Source: Psychrobacter sp. Pi2-52
GTDB taxonomy: Bacteria; Pseudomonadota; Gammaproteobacteria; Pseudomonadales; Moraxellaceae
NCBI RefSeq assembly: GCF_904846705.1
Contig: NZ_CAJHBS010000013.1
Coordinates: forward strand, 1 to 64,000
Reading direction: 5' to 3'
DNA length: 64,000 nucleotides
Below the pieces are notes generated by a model that was not told where the DNA came from, ran no database searches, and saw only the letters and a list, made by a program, of their open reading frames with translations. Of the stretch, positions 17,097 through 26,943 are shown piece after piece; the first letter of the stretch is position 1, and every line of letters starts with the position of its first letter. Both the position numbers and the translations under genes were made by a program.

Positions 17097-18557
17097 CTAC
17101 GAACCTTGGTCTATACGAACAAGCTTGATAGTGCCATCGGCATCAGTAACGCGGCGATAACGTGTATTGCCAGAAGTTGATGAGTTCACTGATGGTTGAG
17201 ATGAGTAGCTACTAGGAGCAGTCGTTTGCTGCTGAATTAATTGTCCCATGCGATCGGCGGGTGCAGGATTCAGGGGTTGGCTGTTTGCAGGCTGGCCGTA
17301 TTGAGTTTGACTCGGTGCTGCATTACCAACGATGGCGCGATAGAATTTTTGACCTGCGCGTCCGTCAGCTGGGAAAATACCGCGACTAGTCTGGTATTGC
17401 TTGATAGCAGTACGAGTATTGTCTCCGATGATGCCATCTACACCGCCAATGTCATAACCTGCGTTTAGCAACGCTTGCTGAATATCTTTGGCCTGCTGGC
17501 GGCTGATACCAGGATCTTCGGTCGGCCACGCAGTGATAAAGTCTGTTTTGCTGCTGTCTTCGCGAGTGATTAGATCTGATAAGTGTGCAATCGCTAGTGC
17601 GTAGTTTTCTGATGCGTTATAAGAGTAGAAAGTGTCGAAGTTTTTACCGACCAAGAAAGCAGGGCCTTCCATACCAGCGGGTAATAATAAGCCTGCACTG
17701 CTCAAGTCATACGGTAGCGGACTGCCATTAGCCAACGTTAGACCTTGGTCGCGCCAGTGGCTTATCGATTTTTTGTCTTTGCGGTTAGATGCGGCCCAGA
17801 ACCCATCAGGTAGTTTGACTTCATAGCCCCAAGGCTCGCCAGTACGATAGCCGCGATTGTCCAAGAAGTTTGCGGTAGAAGCGAGTGCATCAGGGACGCT
17901 ATTGACCAAATCACGACGACCGTCTCCATCGAAATCTACTGCCAATTCTAAAAAGGTACTCGGCATAAACTGCGTCTGCCCAAAGGCACCTGCCCATGAT
18001 CCTGTCATATCATTAGGTGCGATATCACCGTTTTGCACGATTTTTAGCGCATTGGCGTACTCACCTTGGAAATAGCTTTGACGACGATCAAAACAAGATA
18101 AGGTTGCTAAAGACTCAAATAATGGTTTTTTACCTAGCGTTTGACCAAAGTTAGATTCTACGCCCCAGACACCGAGCACATGCTCAGCTTTTACGCCATA
18201 ACGTGACTCGATTTGACGTAGCGTCGAGCCCCATTGACGCTTGGCTCGGATACCGTCCTCGACACGCTCTTTGTCTACCAATGCTGATAAATAGTCCCAG
18301 ACGTCTTTTTGAAACTCTGGTTGATAATTCAGTGACTGAATGACACTAGGATCAGGCTGGCTTGGGCGATAGTTATTAAAGGTATAACCATCAACACCGC
18401 TAAACTTGCTAGAGTTTTTTAGATTGTCCAAGCACTGCTGAAACTCGCTATTGGATAAATCAGGTGCTGGCGGCTGCGCGGCTTGAGCAGTGGTAGCAAG
18501 GCTGATGCCGACAGCAACACTAAGCAGCGACAAAGTAGAAAAAGGAGTCAAACGCAT
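17097..18557 (-). CDS. Lytic murein transglycosylase (MltB family) with peptidoglycan-binding domain
   Basis: This secreted enzyme cleaves peptidoglycan glycan strands with formation of anhydromuramic ends. Residues 1-27 are a signal peptide ending TAQA-AQ, without a lipobox Cys, so the protein is soluble in the periplasm rather than a lipoprotein like E. coli MltB. The SLT_2-type domain carries the catalytic Glu134 in VWGVESNFG, the GAFGQTQFMPST segment and the calcium-type loop DFDGDGRRD (208-216). A PG_binding_1 domain spans about 352-411, followed by a Gln/Ser-rich tail. The domain layout is typical for the MltB-like group in this family. Confidence 0.9.
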   Translation of the reverse strand: MRLTPFSTLSLLSVAVGISLATTAQAAQPPAPDLSNSEFQQCLDNLKNSSKFSGVDGYTFNNYRPSQPDPSVIQSLNYQPEFQKDVWDYLSALVDKERVEDGIRAKRQWGSTLRQIESRYGVKAEHVLGVWGVESNFGQTLGKKPLFESLATLSCFDRRQSYFQGEYANALKIVQNGDIAPNDMTGSWAGAFGQTQFMPSTFLELAVDFDGDGRRDLVNSVPDALASTANFLDNRGYRTGEPWGYEVKLPDGFWAASNRKDKKSISHWRDQGLTLANGSPLPYDLSSAGLLLPAGMEGPAFLVGKNFDTFYSYNASENYALAIAHLSDLITREDSSKTDFITAWPTEDPGISRQQAKDIQQALLNAGYDIGGVDGIIGDNTRTAIKQYQTSRGIFPADGRAGQKFYRAIVGNAAPSQTQYGQPANSQPLNPAPADRMGQLIQQQTTAPSSYSSQPSVNSSTSGNTRYRRVTDADGTIKLVRIDQGS

Positions 18558-18784
18558 GAAAATATCCTATAAACGTTAAAATAGTTATCGAAAGGCAAAA
18601 AATGATATTAACGTAGAGTAACCAATCTAAACAGTAAAGAAAAGCTGTCGAAGTACCAAGGTTATAAATGGTTACGATAAATTGACGCTGCCGTGAGATT
18701 AGAAGAGGATTTCATAGAGCTGAAAATACAAAGCGTTAAACAGTACTTTATCGCAAGGACTATTCCTTAGAAGGTAGAACCTGT

Positions 18785-19498
18785 TTATTTGGCTAGCACA
18801 CTATCTAGTTCTTCTATAAAGCTATGAATACGCGCCGCATTTTTGCCCAAATCACTTTGTCCAACTCGTGACTTACTGCGAATATCAACCAAGCGCTCGC
18901 TATCGTTGTCAGCCACACGAATGATCACATCGTCTTTAAAACCAAACCAAGCAGTCGTCTCTGTTGCTTCAACGATACCTTTATCTGCATCAGTATTTAC
19001 AAGCTCCCACCCTAAATTTTCCATGGCTTGTTTGGCTGCTTTGATCAGTTCAGACTTTGATTGAGCATAGGTCAATGTCTGCAAATCAGGGTAGGCAGTA
19101 CGTTGTTGTGCAGCCACTTCTGCACCTGCGTACTCTACGGGATTTGGCGCATCTGCACGTAGTGGCGCAATCGCAACAAACTCAGGCGGATTTACCAAAT
19201 CGGTAGAAATATCGTGAATAGGTGGTACATTTTTGGCCGTATTCATCATGCCGAGCGGGACAGCGATTGCAGCGAGAGCAAGTACGGCTGAGGCTAGTGC
19301 GCTCCCAATACTGGCTGTATTGCGTTTAAATAATAGCTGAATAGCTAACAATATCAATGCTGCTATACCAGCAAATAACCCAAATTTAAACCCCGTAAAT
19401 GCAGTGCCTAACTCTACAACGCCAAACTTATACAATGGGCCTGCCAGAGCAACCAGCAGAATAGCAGTTACACTCATTAGACCGACTATTATTTTCAT
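18785..19498 (-). CDS. DUF1499 domain membrane protein
   Basis: This 237-residue protein has three hydrophobic segments in the first 90 residues, then a DUF1499 (PF07386) domain with YPDLQTLTY and the segment VEATETTAWFGFKDDVIIRV that typifies the family. The role of DUF1499 proteins is not known; the C-terminal domain probably lies on the outer face of the inner membrane. The gene lies 52 nt downstream of tpm on the same strand, so the two may be co-transcribed. Confidence 0.85.
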   Translation of the reverse strand: MKIIVGLMSVTAILLVALAGPLYKFGVVELGTAFTGFKFGLFAGIAALILLAIQLLFKRNTASIGSALASAVLALAAIAVPLGMMNTAKNVPPIHDISTDLVNPPEFVAIAPLRADAPNPVEYAGAEVAAQQRTAYPDLQTLTYAQSKSELIKAAKQAMENLGWELVNTDADKGIVEATETTAWFGFKDDVIIRVADNDSERLVDIRSKSRVGQSDLGKNAARIHSFIEELDSVLAK

Positions 19499-19550
19499 TC
19501 ATTTTCTCCGTTGCGATTTAGCAGCTTTTTAAAAGTTACATGAGTTTGGT

Positions 19551-20243
19551 TTATTTACTGCTCAATAGCCAAACGTGTTCTGTGACGGTGATATCAGGTG
19601 CAGAACCTATAGAAGAAGGCACGCTTGCTAGCTCATAGATTTGGTAGTGAGCGCTATAATACTGCTCTAGTTGGTCGGCATTAATAGAGAAAGGTGGTCC
19701 ATTCTTTTTACGCTGATCGTAATTTAGCGTGAGTAAAAGCTGCGGTGTTATTTTATTGTTAGCACCATCAACTTTACTGGTATCGCTACTAAGTTTCCGC
19801 ACTTCCTCACTATATCTCACACGCATATCGGCTGGCAGGACGATTAATGCCGCTTTATCATACACTGCATTAATAGAACCAATATCTTTAGCGGTCAGTG
19901 CAAAGATATCAGCGACCCATAAAGTGATGGTTTGTTCCGATAATTGGCTCTGATAGTATTTAATCATTGGGTTGTCTGCCTGTTGATAGACAGCAGGTTC
20001 AATATTTTGCTCAGCAAAGAATTCTTGTACGGCTGTTTCGAATAATTCAACGCCCACCACGTCATAGCCTTGCGTCGCTAGCCAAACCATATCGATAGAT
20101 TTACCACAAAGCGGCACGAAGATACGGCTACCAACAGTTAGATTGAGACAGTTGAAATACTCAATCAGCAATGGATTGACCGTAGATTGATTGAATCCAA
20201 TGCGACCTTCTTGCCAACGTTTGTGCCAAAACTCAGGGTTCAT
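19551..20243 (-). CDS. tpm: Thiopurine S-methyltransferase
   Basis: This SAM-dependent methyltransferase of the TPMT family is linked in bacteria to methylation of thiopurines and of selenium and tellurium compounds. The start MNPEFWHKRWQEGRIGFNQ is the standard opening of bacterial TPMT. The ATG at 20243 has AGAGG about 9 nt upstream; a TTG seven codons further upstream is not preferred. SAM-binding is indicated by RIFVPLCGKSIDMVWLA and GYDVVGVEL. Its length of 230 residues fits the family (about 218). A short polar insert (about residues 170-180) is the only deviation. Confidence 0.92.
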   Translation of the reverse strand: MNPEFWHKRWQEGRIGFNQSTVNPLLIEYFNCLNLTVGSRIFVPLCGKSIDMVWLATQGYDVVGVELFETAVQEFFAEQNIEPAVYQQADNPMIKYYQSQLSEQTITLWVADIFALTAKDIGSINAVYDKAALIVLPADMRVRYSEEVRKLSSDTSKVDGANNKITPQLLLTLNYDQRKKNGPPFSINADQLEQYYSAHYQIYELASVPSSIGSAPDITVTEHVWLLSSK

Positions 20244-20325
20244 GCTGTGATCCTCTATTTGCAAGTTTTTATATATAGATTTAGCTTTAATAATATTTAT
20301 TGGTTATGTCAAATGTATAAATAGT

Positions 20326-20359
20326 AAAAAGCCAAACACCTATAGTATAAGTGTTTGGC
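20326..20359 (-). terminator. Intrinsic terminator of msrA
   Basis: A perfect 9-bp stem GCCAAACAC (20331-20339) with GTGTTTGGC (20351-20359) is followed on the minus strand by TTTTTA. It lies about 70 nt after the msrA stop. Confidence 0.85.
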
Positions 20360-20428
20360 TGATATCTAACATTGGGCTAAGAAACTTTTCGAATAAATAA
20401 CGTTTTATTCAACTTAGCGAACCCTCAT

Positions 20429-20950
20429 TTAACTAACCATATATTTGCTAAATTCTTTACGCAGTTTGGCAAGCTTTGGTGGAATGGCAAAGTTGCAATA
20501 AGCCTGTCCTGGATTTCTGTTGAAGAAATCTTGATGTGAGTCTTCTGCTTGATAGAACTCAACGGCAGGATGTACTTCCGTCACCACATTGACACCCATA
20601 TCACGTAATTTGTTAATAGTACGGTCAACAGTCGGTTTTTGACTGTCTTCGGTGTAAAAGACCACGCTGCGATACTGACTACCGACGTCATTGCCTTGAC
20701 GATCCATCGTGGTGGGATCGTGCGTGGCAAAGAAGACATCGAGTATTACTTCTAACGGGACAATAGCCTCATCAAATTCGACTTTGATGACTTCGACATG
20801 GCCAGTCGTACCGCTACAGACCGCTTCATAATTAGCAGAGACAGCATCGCCGCCCATGTAGCCTGAGACGACAGATTGCACACCTTTTACCGATAAAAAT
20901 ACAGACTCGGTGCACCAGAAGCAGCCGCCACCTAATACGATCGTTTGCAT
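20429..20950 (-). CDS. msrA: Peptide methionine (S)-S-oxide reductase
   Basis: This enzyme repairs oxidised methionine in proteins. The catalytic GCFWCTE lies at residues 9-15, with Cys10 as the reactive residue. The downstream HDPTTMDRQGNDVGSQYRS segment is the standard substrate and fold signature. At 173 residues it is a stand-alone MsrA without a fused MsrB domain. The start is backed by AGGA upstream of the ATG at 20950. It should act in the cytoplasm because no signal peptide is present. Confidence 0.95.
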   Translation of the reverse strand: MQTIVLGGGCFWCTESVFLSVKGVQSVVSGYMGGDAVSANYEAVCSGTTGHVEVIKVEFDEAIVPLEVILDVFFATHDPTTMDRQGNDVGSQYRSVVFYTEDSQKPTVDRTINKLRDMGVNVVTEVHPAVEFYQAEDSHQDFFNRNPGQAYCNFAIPPKLAKLRKEFSKYMVS

Positions 20951-21219
20951 AATTTTTTCCTATTATTATAAATATGGGTCAAGCGCTATATTTGGTAGTG
21001 ATACTCTCGTTTTTCAATGCTTCTTTCAAACGCCTCATTACCTTTAACACTATTTATTCAGCTTAGCAGGCAAGCCAAAGGCGATAAGTAACAAACAGTA
21101 ATGTTATAATGGGCTTTTGCTACGTTGCTTAGTTTTCAACTGACAATGACAAGCGAAACTACCAAGCAAAACACCAAGTAATTCTTAATTTCAGTTCTAT
21201 TCTAAAAACGAGTCGTCCC

Positions 21220-22005
21220 ATGAGCCAATCCCAGCCTGCTATCAAACATGACACCCTATTTGATAAACCGTTTACTACGCCACTGGATAAGGCCGCACGC
21301 TTTTCATTTGATGAGCAAGTGGTGGCTTGTTTCCCAGATATGATTCGCCGCAGTGTACCCGGTTATGGACAGGTACTGGCGATGCTGCCTATATTCGCCC
21401 GTCGTCATTGCAAGTATCGTCAGCAGAGCGATAGCGGTCAACGCGTTAGTCGTGTTTATGACTTGGGCTGTTCACTGGGTGCAGCCAGTATGACGCTAGC
21501 GGGTGAGTTCGACTCACAAGACTTACAGATTAAAGCAATTGATATCTCGCCTGCGATGACGACAGAGGCGACCACGCTACTGAGTGAGAATTATCCTGAG
21601 CATGACATCGAAGTAATCACAGCAGATATCCGCGATATTGAGCTTGAGCCGTGCGATATGGTGATTTTGAACTTGACGTTACAATTTTTGCCAGCTGCTG
21701 ATAGAGTCGCGGTATTAGAGAAAATTTATGCGGCATTGAGCGAAGGCGGTATATTGGTACTGACTGAAAAAACCCATGCGTTTGATGAGCAGTATGATGC
21801 GTGGTTGGTAGAGCGTTATTACGACTTTAAACGTGCCAATGGCTATACCGAAATGGAAATCAGCGGCAAGCGTAATGCGTTAGAAAATGTCCTCATTACT
21901 GACACGTTAGATGAGCATCATGCACGGTTAAATCAGGTTGGTTTTGCGCGTCATCTGACGTGGTTTCAGTTTTTGAATTTTGTCTCTATTGTGGCGTTTA
22001 AATAA
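21220..22005 (+). CDS. cmoA: Carboxy-S-adenosyl-L-methionine synthase
   Basis: CmoA converts SAM and prephenate to carboxy-SAM, the donor for wobble uridine-34 modification to 5-oxyacetyluridine in tRNA. The protein shows the family's opening ([22 protein letters not shown] with the RSVPGY segment) and the SAM motif [12 protein letters not shown]. Its length of 261 is slightly above the norm because of a short insert near residues 65-75. It is followed 50 nt later by cmoB, the enzyme that uses its product, so the pair is a two-gene operon. Confidence 0.95.
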   Translation: MSQSQPAIKHDTLFDKPFTTPLDKAARFSFDEQVVACFPDMIRRSVPGYGQVLAMLPIFARRHCKYRQQSDSGQRVSRVYDLGCSLGAASMTLAGEFDSQDLQIKAIDISPAMTTEATTLLSENYPEHDIEVITADIRDIELEPCDMVILNLTLQFLPAADRVAVLEKIYAALSEGGILVLTEKTHAFDEQYDAWLVERYYDFKRANGYTEMEISGKRNALENVLITDTLDEHHARLNQVGFARHLTWFQFLNFVSIVAFK

Positions 22006-22055
22006 TACTTACTTTTAACACAGTTATTTCTTAATCAATACGGTAACCTGCTTTT

Positions 22056-23102
22056 ATGCTCAACGACACTATCATCAACGCCGAACGCGAATTGTATCTA
22101 ACCCTACTGGAGCTGGCACAGCAGCAGCCGAGCGCTTATGAATGGCTCAAGCAATTACCAACATGGCTAGGTGACATAAAAGACAAAGCCAACTATGCGC
22201 ACGCGCCTGCCTACCAAGCGTCAGTCGCTCGTTTGCCAAGCTTAACTGTCAATCATGTCGATCTAAACAGCGATACATTGACGATTGAGGCAGATCTAAA
22301 TGAGTCTCAGCGCAAACAAACGACGGCACTATTAAAGCAGTTGATGCCATGGCGTAAAGGCCCATTTCAGATTGGCGGTCAAATCGGCGAGGATGAGTCA
22401 GGTATTAAGATTGATACCGAGTGGCACAGTGATTGGAAATGGAAACGTGTTGCGCCGCATTTAAGTAGATTGGACGGTCGCCGCGTATTGGATGTGGGCG
22501 GTGGCTCTGGTTATCACGGCTGGCGCATGGCAGGGGCTGGCGCAGATACGGTTATTATTATTGATCCGTCATGTTTGTTTTATCATCAGTTTATGGCGAT
22601 TCGTCATTTCGTTGGTGCCGCAGATGCTAGTGATACAGGCCGTTACCGTACGCATTATATTCCTGTACCGCTTGAAGCCTTACCTGAGCACAGTCAGCTG
22701 TTTGATACCGTATTTAGCATGGGCGTACTTTATCATCGTCAATCACCGTTTGAGCATTTACAACAGCTTAAAGGACAGTTAGTCAAAGGTGGTGAGCTGG
22801 TACTTGAGACGCTGGTCATTGAAGGTGATGCTAATACTGTACTGGTACCGCACGATCGCTATGCGCAGATGAATAACGTCTATTTCTTACCATCGGTGGC
22901 GGCATTAATTGGCTGGTTAGAGAAAGCAGGATTTTCAGACGTGCGCTGCGCCGATGTAGCAGTAACCTCGACTAAGGAACAACGACAAACCGAATGGATG
23001 ACCTATCATTCGTTAGCAGATTTTTTAGATCCTAATGATTTTACTAAGACCGTCGAAGGATATCCTGCTCCCATGCGTGCGACTTTGATTGCCAAAAAAT
23101 AG
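22056..23102 (+). CDS. cmoB: tRNA U34 carboxymethyltransferase
   Basis: CmoB transfers the carboxymethyl group from carboxy-SAM to 5-hydroxyuridine-34 of tRNA. Recognisable parts are the N-terminal helical region with MPWRKGPF, the stretch [11 protein letters not shown], the SAM-binding [16 protein letters not shown], and [16 protein letters not shown]. The 348-residue length is close to the E. coli enzyme (323) with some extra N-terminal residues. It directly follows cmoA in the same operon. Confidence 0.95.
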   Translation: MLNDTIINAERELYLTLLELAQQQPSAYEWLKQLPTWLGDIKDKANYAHAPAYQASVARLPSLTVNHVDLNSDTLTIEADLNESQRKQTTALLKQLMPWRKGPFQIGGQIGEDESGIKIDTEWHSDWKWKRVAPHLSRLDGRRVLDVGGGSGYHGWRMAGAGADTVIIIDPSCLFYHQFMAIRHFVGAADASDTGRYRTHYIPVPLEALPEHSQLFDTVFSMGVLYHRQSPFEHLQQLKGQLVKGGELVLETLVIEGDANTVLVPHDRYAQMNNVYFLPSVAALIGWLEKAGFSDVRCADVAVTSTKEQRQTEWMTYHSLADFLDPNDFTKTVEGYPAPMRATLIAKK

Positions 23103-23136
23103 CATTGATGGTGGTAGCTAACATAAGGAAAGCATT

Positions 23137-24264
23137 ATGAAGACATTGAAGACTTTTATTGTAGCTACCATCAGCTTGCTATCGCTACCTGCTATGGCAG
23201 GTTATGGAACTGTATCGGAAGGCTGGGGCTTTGTACAAGATGACTGGCAGGTGGTTTGTGATAATACGCGGACTTGTCGAGCTGCTGGTTACGCCAGTGA
23301 AGCATTAATAGATGAGCCTGCTTCAATATTGTTCACAGCATTGCCAAAAGTAGCTCTACCAAAAGCGCAAATTCAGTTTGTCTCAGAAGTGCCGATAGGT
23401 GAGCTGAAGCGTGCTGAGCTTTGGCTGAATAACAAAAACTATGGTGTGATACAGCCCAATAAAGAAGACAGTCTACTATACGACTTGTCAGCCAAGCAGA
23501 CGCAGGCGCTGCTTGATCATGCTCGTATCGCGACCAAGATAGAAATTAGAGCGGGCGATAACCACTGGCAGATCAGCGATAAAGGTGTATCAGCAGTATT
23601 GCTCAAACTAGACGATGTGCAAGGTCGGGTAGGGACGCCGATAGCATTGATCAGTAAGAATAATCCAAATCGTCAACGTCCTAAAGCAGCTCTACCAAAA
23701 CCAATCATTCAAAAAGCATTTGCGTATTCAGCAAAAGACAACAAAACACTTGCTCCATCAAAGCTGGCGTATTTTCAGAAAAATATTGATAACTGGGTCG
23801 ATATTAACGATGAGCAGCTTATAGGGTCCAAGGACGAGATGGGCGACTGTGAGCTGATTAACCCAAAAACTGAAACATATCAGCGAATGTCAGAGTATGG
23901 CTCTACGATGCTTGGTTGGGAATTTATACCAGTTGATGATAGCTATACGTTAGCCGCGCATACTTGCTGGCTAGGTGCTTACAATTCCAGTAACGGCTAT
24001 TGGCTCATTGATAATACAAAACCTAGCAAGCCTATACTTATCACGACAGCAGGGAATGATTATTTTGATGGTGAGATTTCCGCCACTCACAAAGACCGAG
24101 GCATTGGTGATTGCTGGAGCCGTACTGCATGGATATGGAATGGTGAGACATTTGCTAAGAGTGAAGAGTCTAGTACGGGCATGTGCCGAGGTTTTGCTGG
24201 TGGAGCGTGGGACCTACCAACGTATGTGAGTCAGGTTATAAGAAATGATGCTAGGGCTCAGTAG
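23137..24264 (+). CDS. Secreted DUF1176 domain-containing protein
   Basis: Residues 1-21 form a signal peptide ending LPAMA-GYG, so the protein is exported. The rest matches DUF1176 (PF06674): the opening WQVVCDNTRTCRAAGY, repeated short beta segments, and the C-terminal RTAWIWNGETFAKSEESSTGMCRGF. The function is unknown. Cysteines occur in likely disulfide pairs. It lies 34 nt after cmoB, close enough for read-through. The TAG stop at 24262 is followed in frame by 21 further codons built from 15-bp repeats, described as a finding. Confidence 0.85.
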   Translation: MKTLKTFIVATISLLSLPAMAGYGTVSEGWGFVQDDWQVVCDNTRTCRAAGYASEALIDEPASILFTALPKVALPKAQIQFVSEVPIGELKRAELWLNNKNYGVIQPNKEDSLLYDLSAKQTQALLDHARIATKIEIRAGDNHWQISDKGVSAVLLKLDDVQGRVGTPIALISKNNPNRQRPKAALPKPIIQKAFAYSAKDNKTLAPSKLAYFQKNIDNWVDINDEQLIGSKDEMGDCELINPKTETYQRMSEYGSTMLGWEFIPVDDSYTLAAHTCWLGAYNSSNGYWLIDNTKPSKPILITTAGNDYFDGEISATHKDRGIGDCWSRTAWIWNGETFAKSEESSTGMCRGFAGGAWDLPTYVSQVIRNDARAQ

Positions 24265-24268
24265 CTTT

Positions 24269-24328
24269 TTGATTTAGAAGACTTTGATCTAAGAAGCCTT
24301 GATTTAAAAGGCCCTGATTCAAATGACT
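24269..24328 (+). repeat. 15-bp tandem repeat, four copies, after the DUF1176 stop codon
   Basis: Four units start at 24269, 24284, 24299 and 24314, with the shared core TTGATTTAAAAG in degenerate form. The first three copies are most alike; the fourth has diverged. Confidence 0.8.
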
Positions 24329-24429
24329 GACACCTTATCAAGCGCAGCAGTCATAGGCTGTATATTACGTTTTTAGTTTTGCTACTCATGTTTTAAGCGA
24401 TATCAAAGAATAGTGATAAAAATGGCTAA

Positions 24430-24648
24430 TTAGATTAACCATTTTTTGAAAGCGACTTCCATGACTATCTTAAGGATAAAACCAACAGAACCTGCGCCTA
24501 GTGCTAAGAATATCCAAAAAGTACCAGCGCGCCCAGCTTCAGACGTTTTAGAGATATCCCACATAATAAAAAACAAGAAAGCGATGAATATCGGCAACAA
24601 GACGTACAGTCCCCAACTGGTGACAGTACTGGCGGCAATAGCAAACAT
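24430..24648 (-). CDS. DUF2788 small membrane protein
   Basis: This 72-residue protein has two transmembrane helices (about residues 13-30 and 43-63) separated by the short basic loop KTSEAGRAGTF. This arrangement matches DUF2788 (PF10981), a small inner-membrane family of unknown function found in gammaproteobacteria. It is a single minus-strand gene between the DUF1176 gene and argS. Confidence 0.8.
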   Translation of the reverse strand: MFAIAASTVTSWGLYVLLPIFIAFLFFIMWDISKTSEAGRAGTFWIFLALGAGSVGFILKIVMEVAFKKWLI

Positions 24649-25026
24649 GGCGTAATCCTATAATAGAGTAGTAACGTGTCTTCTATATTTTAGAAGAGCC
24701 GTACAAACCATTATTATAACGTGGAAGCAGTCAGGTATAAACGACTGCCCAGTATTGAGCAACAGTAACGCTACAATTCACGTTATGGGTTATTTATCAG
24801 TTTTGCATCATTGATATTAGTCAGCCCAAATCCTGATAACGGTAAGATTTTAGTGCTAATTTTGGCGCAAATGGTGCAATAAAGCGCAAAGATTGTTATA
24901 TTTACAGGTTACTTATCTTTTTACATTATTCTATCCCTGCAATGTCGGTCGCTATTATAATAAGCAGTTATCGATTGCTCGCATTCGCACCGTTTTTGTT
25001 GTTTATTTAATTGAGTTCAAATTCCT
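24649..25026. other. Divergent intergenic region, DUF2788 gene and argS
   Basis: About 380 AT-rich bases between divergent genes. Open frames here are short and lack ribosome-binding sites. Promoters for both genes must lie here, but I could not place them with confidence. Confidence 0.5.
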
Positions 25027-26856
25027 ATGTCACAAGCCCAAATTGATACGCTTGCATCCCTATTTAACGATGCAATTCAAACCCTACAAGCAGATGGTAC
25101 GCTACCAAGCGATTGGCAAAATAATAGTCAAATCACCCGTACAAAAGATTTAAGTCACGGTGATTTTGCCAGTAATATCGCGCTAACGGCAGCGAAAGCG
25201 GCCAAGGCTAACCCGCGTCAACTTGCTGAAAAAATCGTCAGCGCATTGCCTGACAATCAAGATATTCGCCAAGTAGAAATCGCAGGACCAGGGTTTATCA
25301 ACGTATTCTTAAACTCGGAAGCTAAATTTTCTGTATTGGACGATATCTTTACATTGCAAGATCGCTTTGGCTTGAGCAATCAGTTCGATGGTCAAAAAGT
25401 CCAAGTTGAATTCGTTTCTGCTAACCCAACGTCCAGTCTGCACGTCGGTCACGGTCGCGGTGCTGCATTTGGCATGAGTGTCGCTAACCTGCTAGAAGCG
25501 ATCGGCTATGACGTCACGCGTGAATATTATGTCAATGACGCTGGTCGTCAAATGGACATCTTAGCCACCAGTACATATTTGCGCTATCTACAGCTAAATG
25601 GTGAAGAGATAACTTTCCCAGTTAACGCCTATCAAGGTGACTATGTCAGTGACATCGCACAGACGCTAAAAACACAGCATGGCGATAGCTACGTACATAG
25701 TTTTGCAGACGTTGCCAAAGATGTGCCAGAAGATGCCAAGTTTGAGATTAATGCTGATGGCGAAAAAACCGTCATCTCAGGCGATAAAGAAGCACACATC
25801 GATGGTTTGATTGCCAATAGTAAGTCTCTGCTAGGTGATAGCTACGCGCTATTTTTAAACGCAGCATTGAGCAGTATTTTGGCGGATATCAAAGACGACT
25901 TAAACGACTTTGGCGTGAGCTACGAGTGCTGGTTTAGCGAAAGATCTATCGATAGCGAGATTGAGCCAGTTCTACAGATACTAGATGACAAAGGCTACCT
26001 ATATGAAAAAGATGGCAACATCTGGTTTAAGTCGACTGATTTCGGCGATGAAAAAGACCGTGTTGTACGCCGTGCTAATGGTCAATCAACGTATTTCGCT
26101 TCTGACATCGCTTATCATAAGAACAAGTTTGATCGCGGCTTTGATAAAGTCATTAATGTTTGGGGCGCAGACCACCATGGTTATGTCCCACGCGTAAAAG
26201 CCGCTCTATTGGCTCTTGGTATTGATGCTGAACGCCTTGATGTGGTACTTGTACAGTTTGTCGCGTTATGGCGCGGTAGTGAAAAGGTACAAATGTCTTC
26301 GCGTTCTGGTCAGTTTGTGACCTTGCGTGAGCTACGTGCAGAAGTCGGCAACGATGCTGCACGATTCTACTATGTAGCGCGTAAGCCTGAAGTGCATGTT
26401 GATTTTGATTTAGAACTTGCCAAATCACAAAGCAAAGACAATCAAGTTTATTATATCCAGTATGCTCATGCGCGCGTTTGCCGTGTGCTAGAAAAACTGG
26501 CAACTTACGATTTAACCGTAGATGATGCCGTTGGTTTGGCACATCAAGATTTGCTAAGCGCACCAAACGAAGACGAGCTGATTAAACTGTTAGCAGGCTA
26601 TCCGGCGACGTTACTTCGTGCAGCGACTGGTTACGAGCCACATGTCTTGACCAACTACCTAAAAGAGCTAGCGGCATTGTTCCATGGTTGGTATGACACC
26701 AATCGTATCTTGCCTATGAGCCTGACATCAGGTGAAACGCCAAGTCAAGATGAGCTAGACTTAATGCAAGCACGTTTACGTTTATCTAAAGCCGTTAGAC
26801 AGGTATTAGCGAATGGGCTTAGTCTGCTTGGCTTGTCTGCACCGTCTAGCATGTAG
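25027..26856 (+). CDS. argS: Arginine--tRNA ligase
   Basis: This class I aminoacyl-tRNA synthetase charges tRNA-Arg. The N-terminal Arg-tRNA-synthetase domain covers about residues 1-95 (GDFASNIAL, GPGFINVFL). The HIGH motif is HVGH at residues 139-142 within SANPTSSLHVGHGRG. The KMSKS loop is replaced by the family's usual degenerate form near VQMSSRSG. The C-terminal anticodon-binding domain ends with LRLSKAVRQVLANGLSLLG. Length and features are typical. It probably shares a transcript with the SPOR-domain gene 87 nt downstream, an arrangement seen in other gammaproteobacteria. Confidence 0.96.
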   Translation: MSQAQIDTLASLFNDAIQTLQADGTLPSDWQNNSQITRTKDLSHGDFASNIALTAAKAAKANPRQLAEKIVSALPDNQDIRQVEIAGPGFINVFLNSEAKFSVLDDIFTLQDRFGLSNQFDGQKVQVEFVSANPTSSLHVGHGRGAAFGMSVANLLEAIGYDVTREYYVNDAGRQMDILATSTYLRYLQLNGEEITFPVNAYQGDYVSDIAQTLKTQHGDSYVHSFADVAKDVPEDAKFEINADGEKTVISGDKEAHIDGLIANSKSLLGDSYALFLNAALSSILADIKDDLNDFGVSYECWFSERSIDSEIEPVLQILDDKGYLYEKDGNIWFKSTDFGDEKDRVVRRANGQSTYFASDIAYHKNKFDRGFDKVINVWGADHHGYVPRVKAALLALGIDAERLDVVLVQFVALWRGSEKVQMSSRSGQFVTLRELRAEVGNDAARFYYVARKPEVHVDFDLELAKSQSKDNQVYYIQYAHARVCRVLEKLATYDLTVDDAVGLAHQDLLSAPNEDELIKLLAGYPATLLRAATGYEPHVLTNYLKELAALFHGWYDTNRILPMSLTSGETPSQDELDLMQARLRLSKAVRQVLANGLSLLGLSAPSSM

Positions 26857-26943
26857 TGCTTTTCTAATATGTGACATGAGTATAGACAGCTGATAGCATT
26901 AATTCGATGATGATAGTTAAATCCAGTAGGGAGAACGAGATCC

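Noticed and set aside
24893..25153. Open frame overlapping the start of argS in another frame
   Set aside because: Overlaps the conserved ArgS N-terminus and has no ribosome-binding site or recognisable family.
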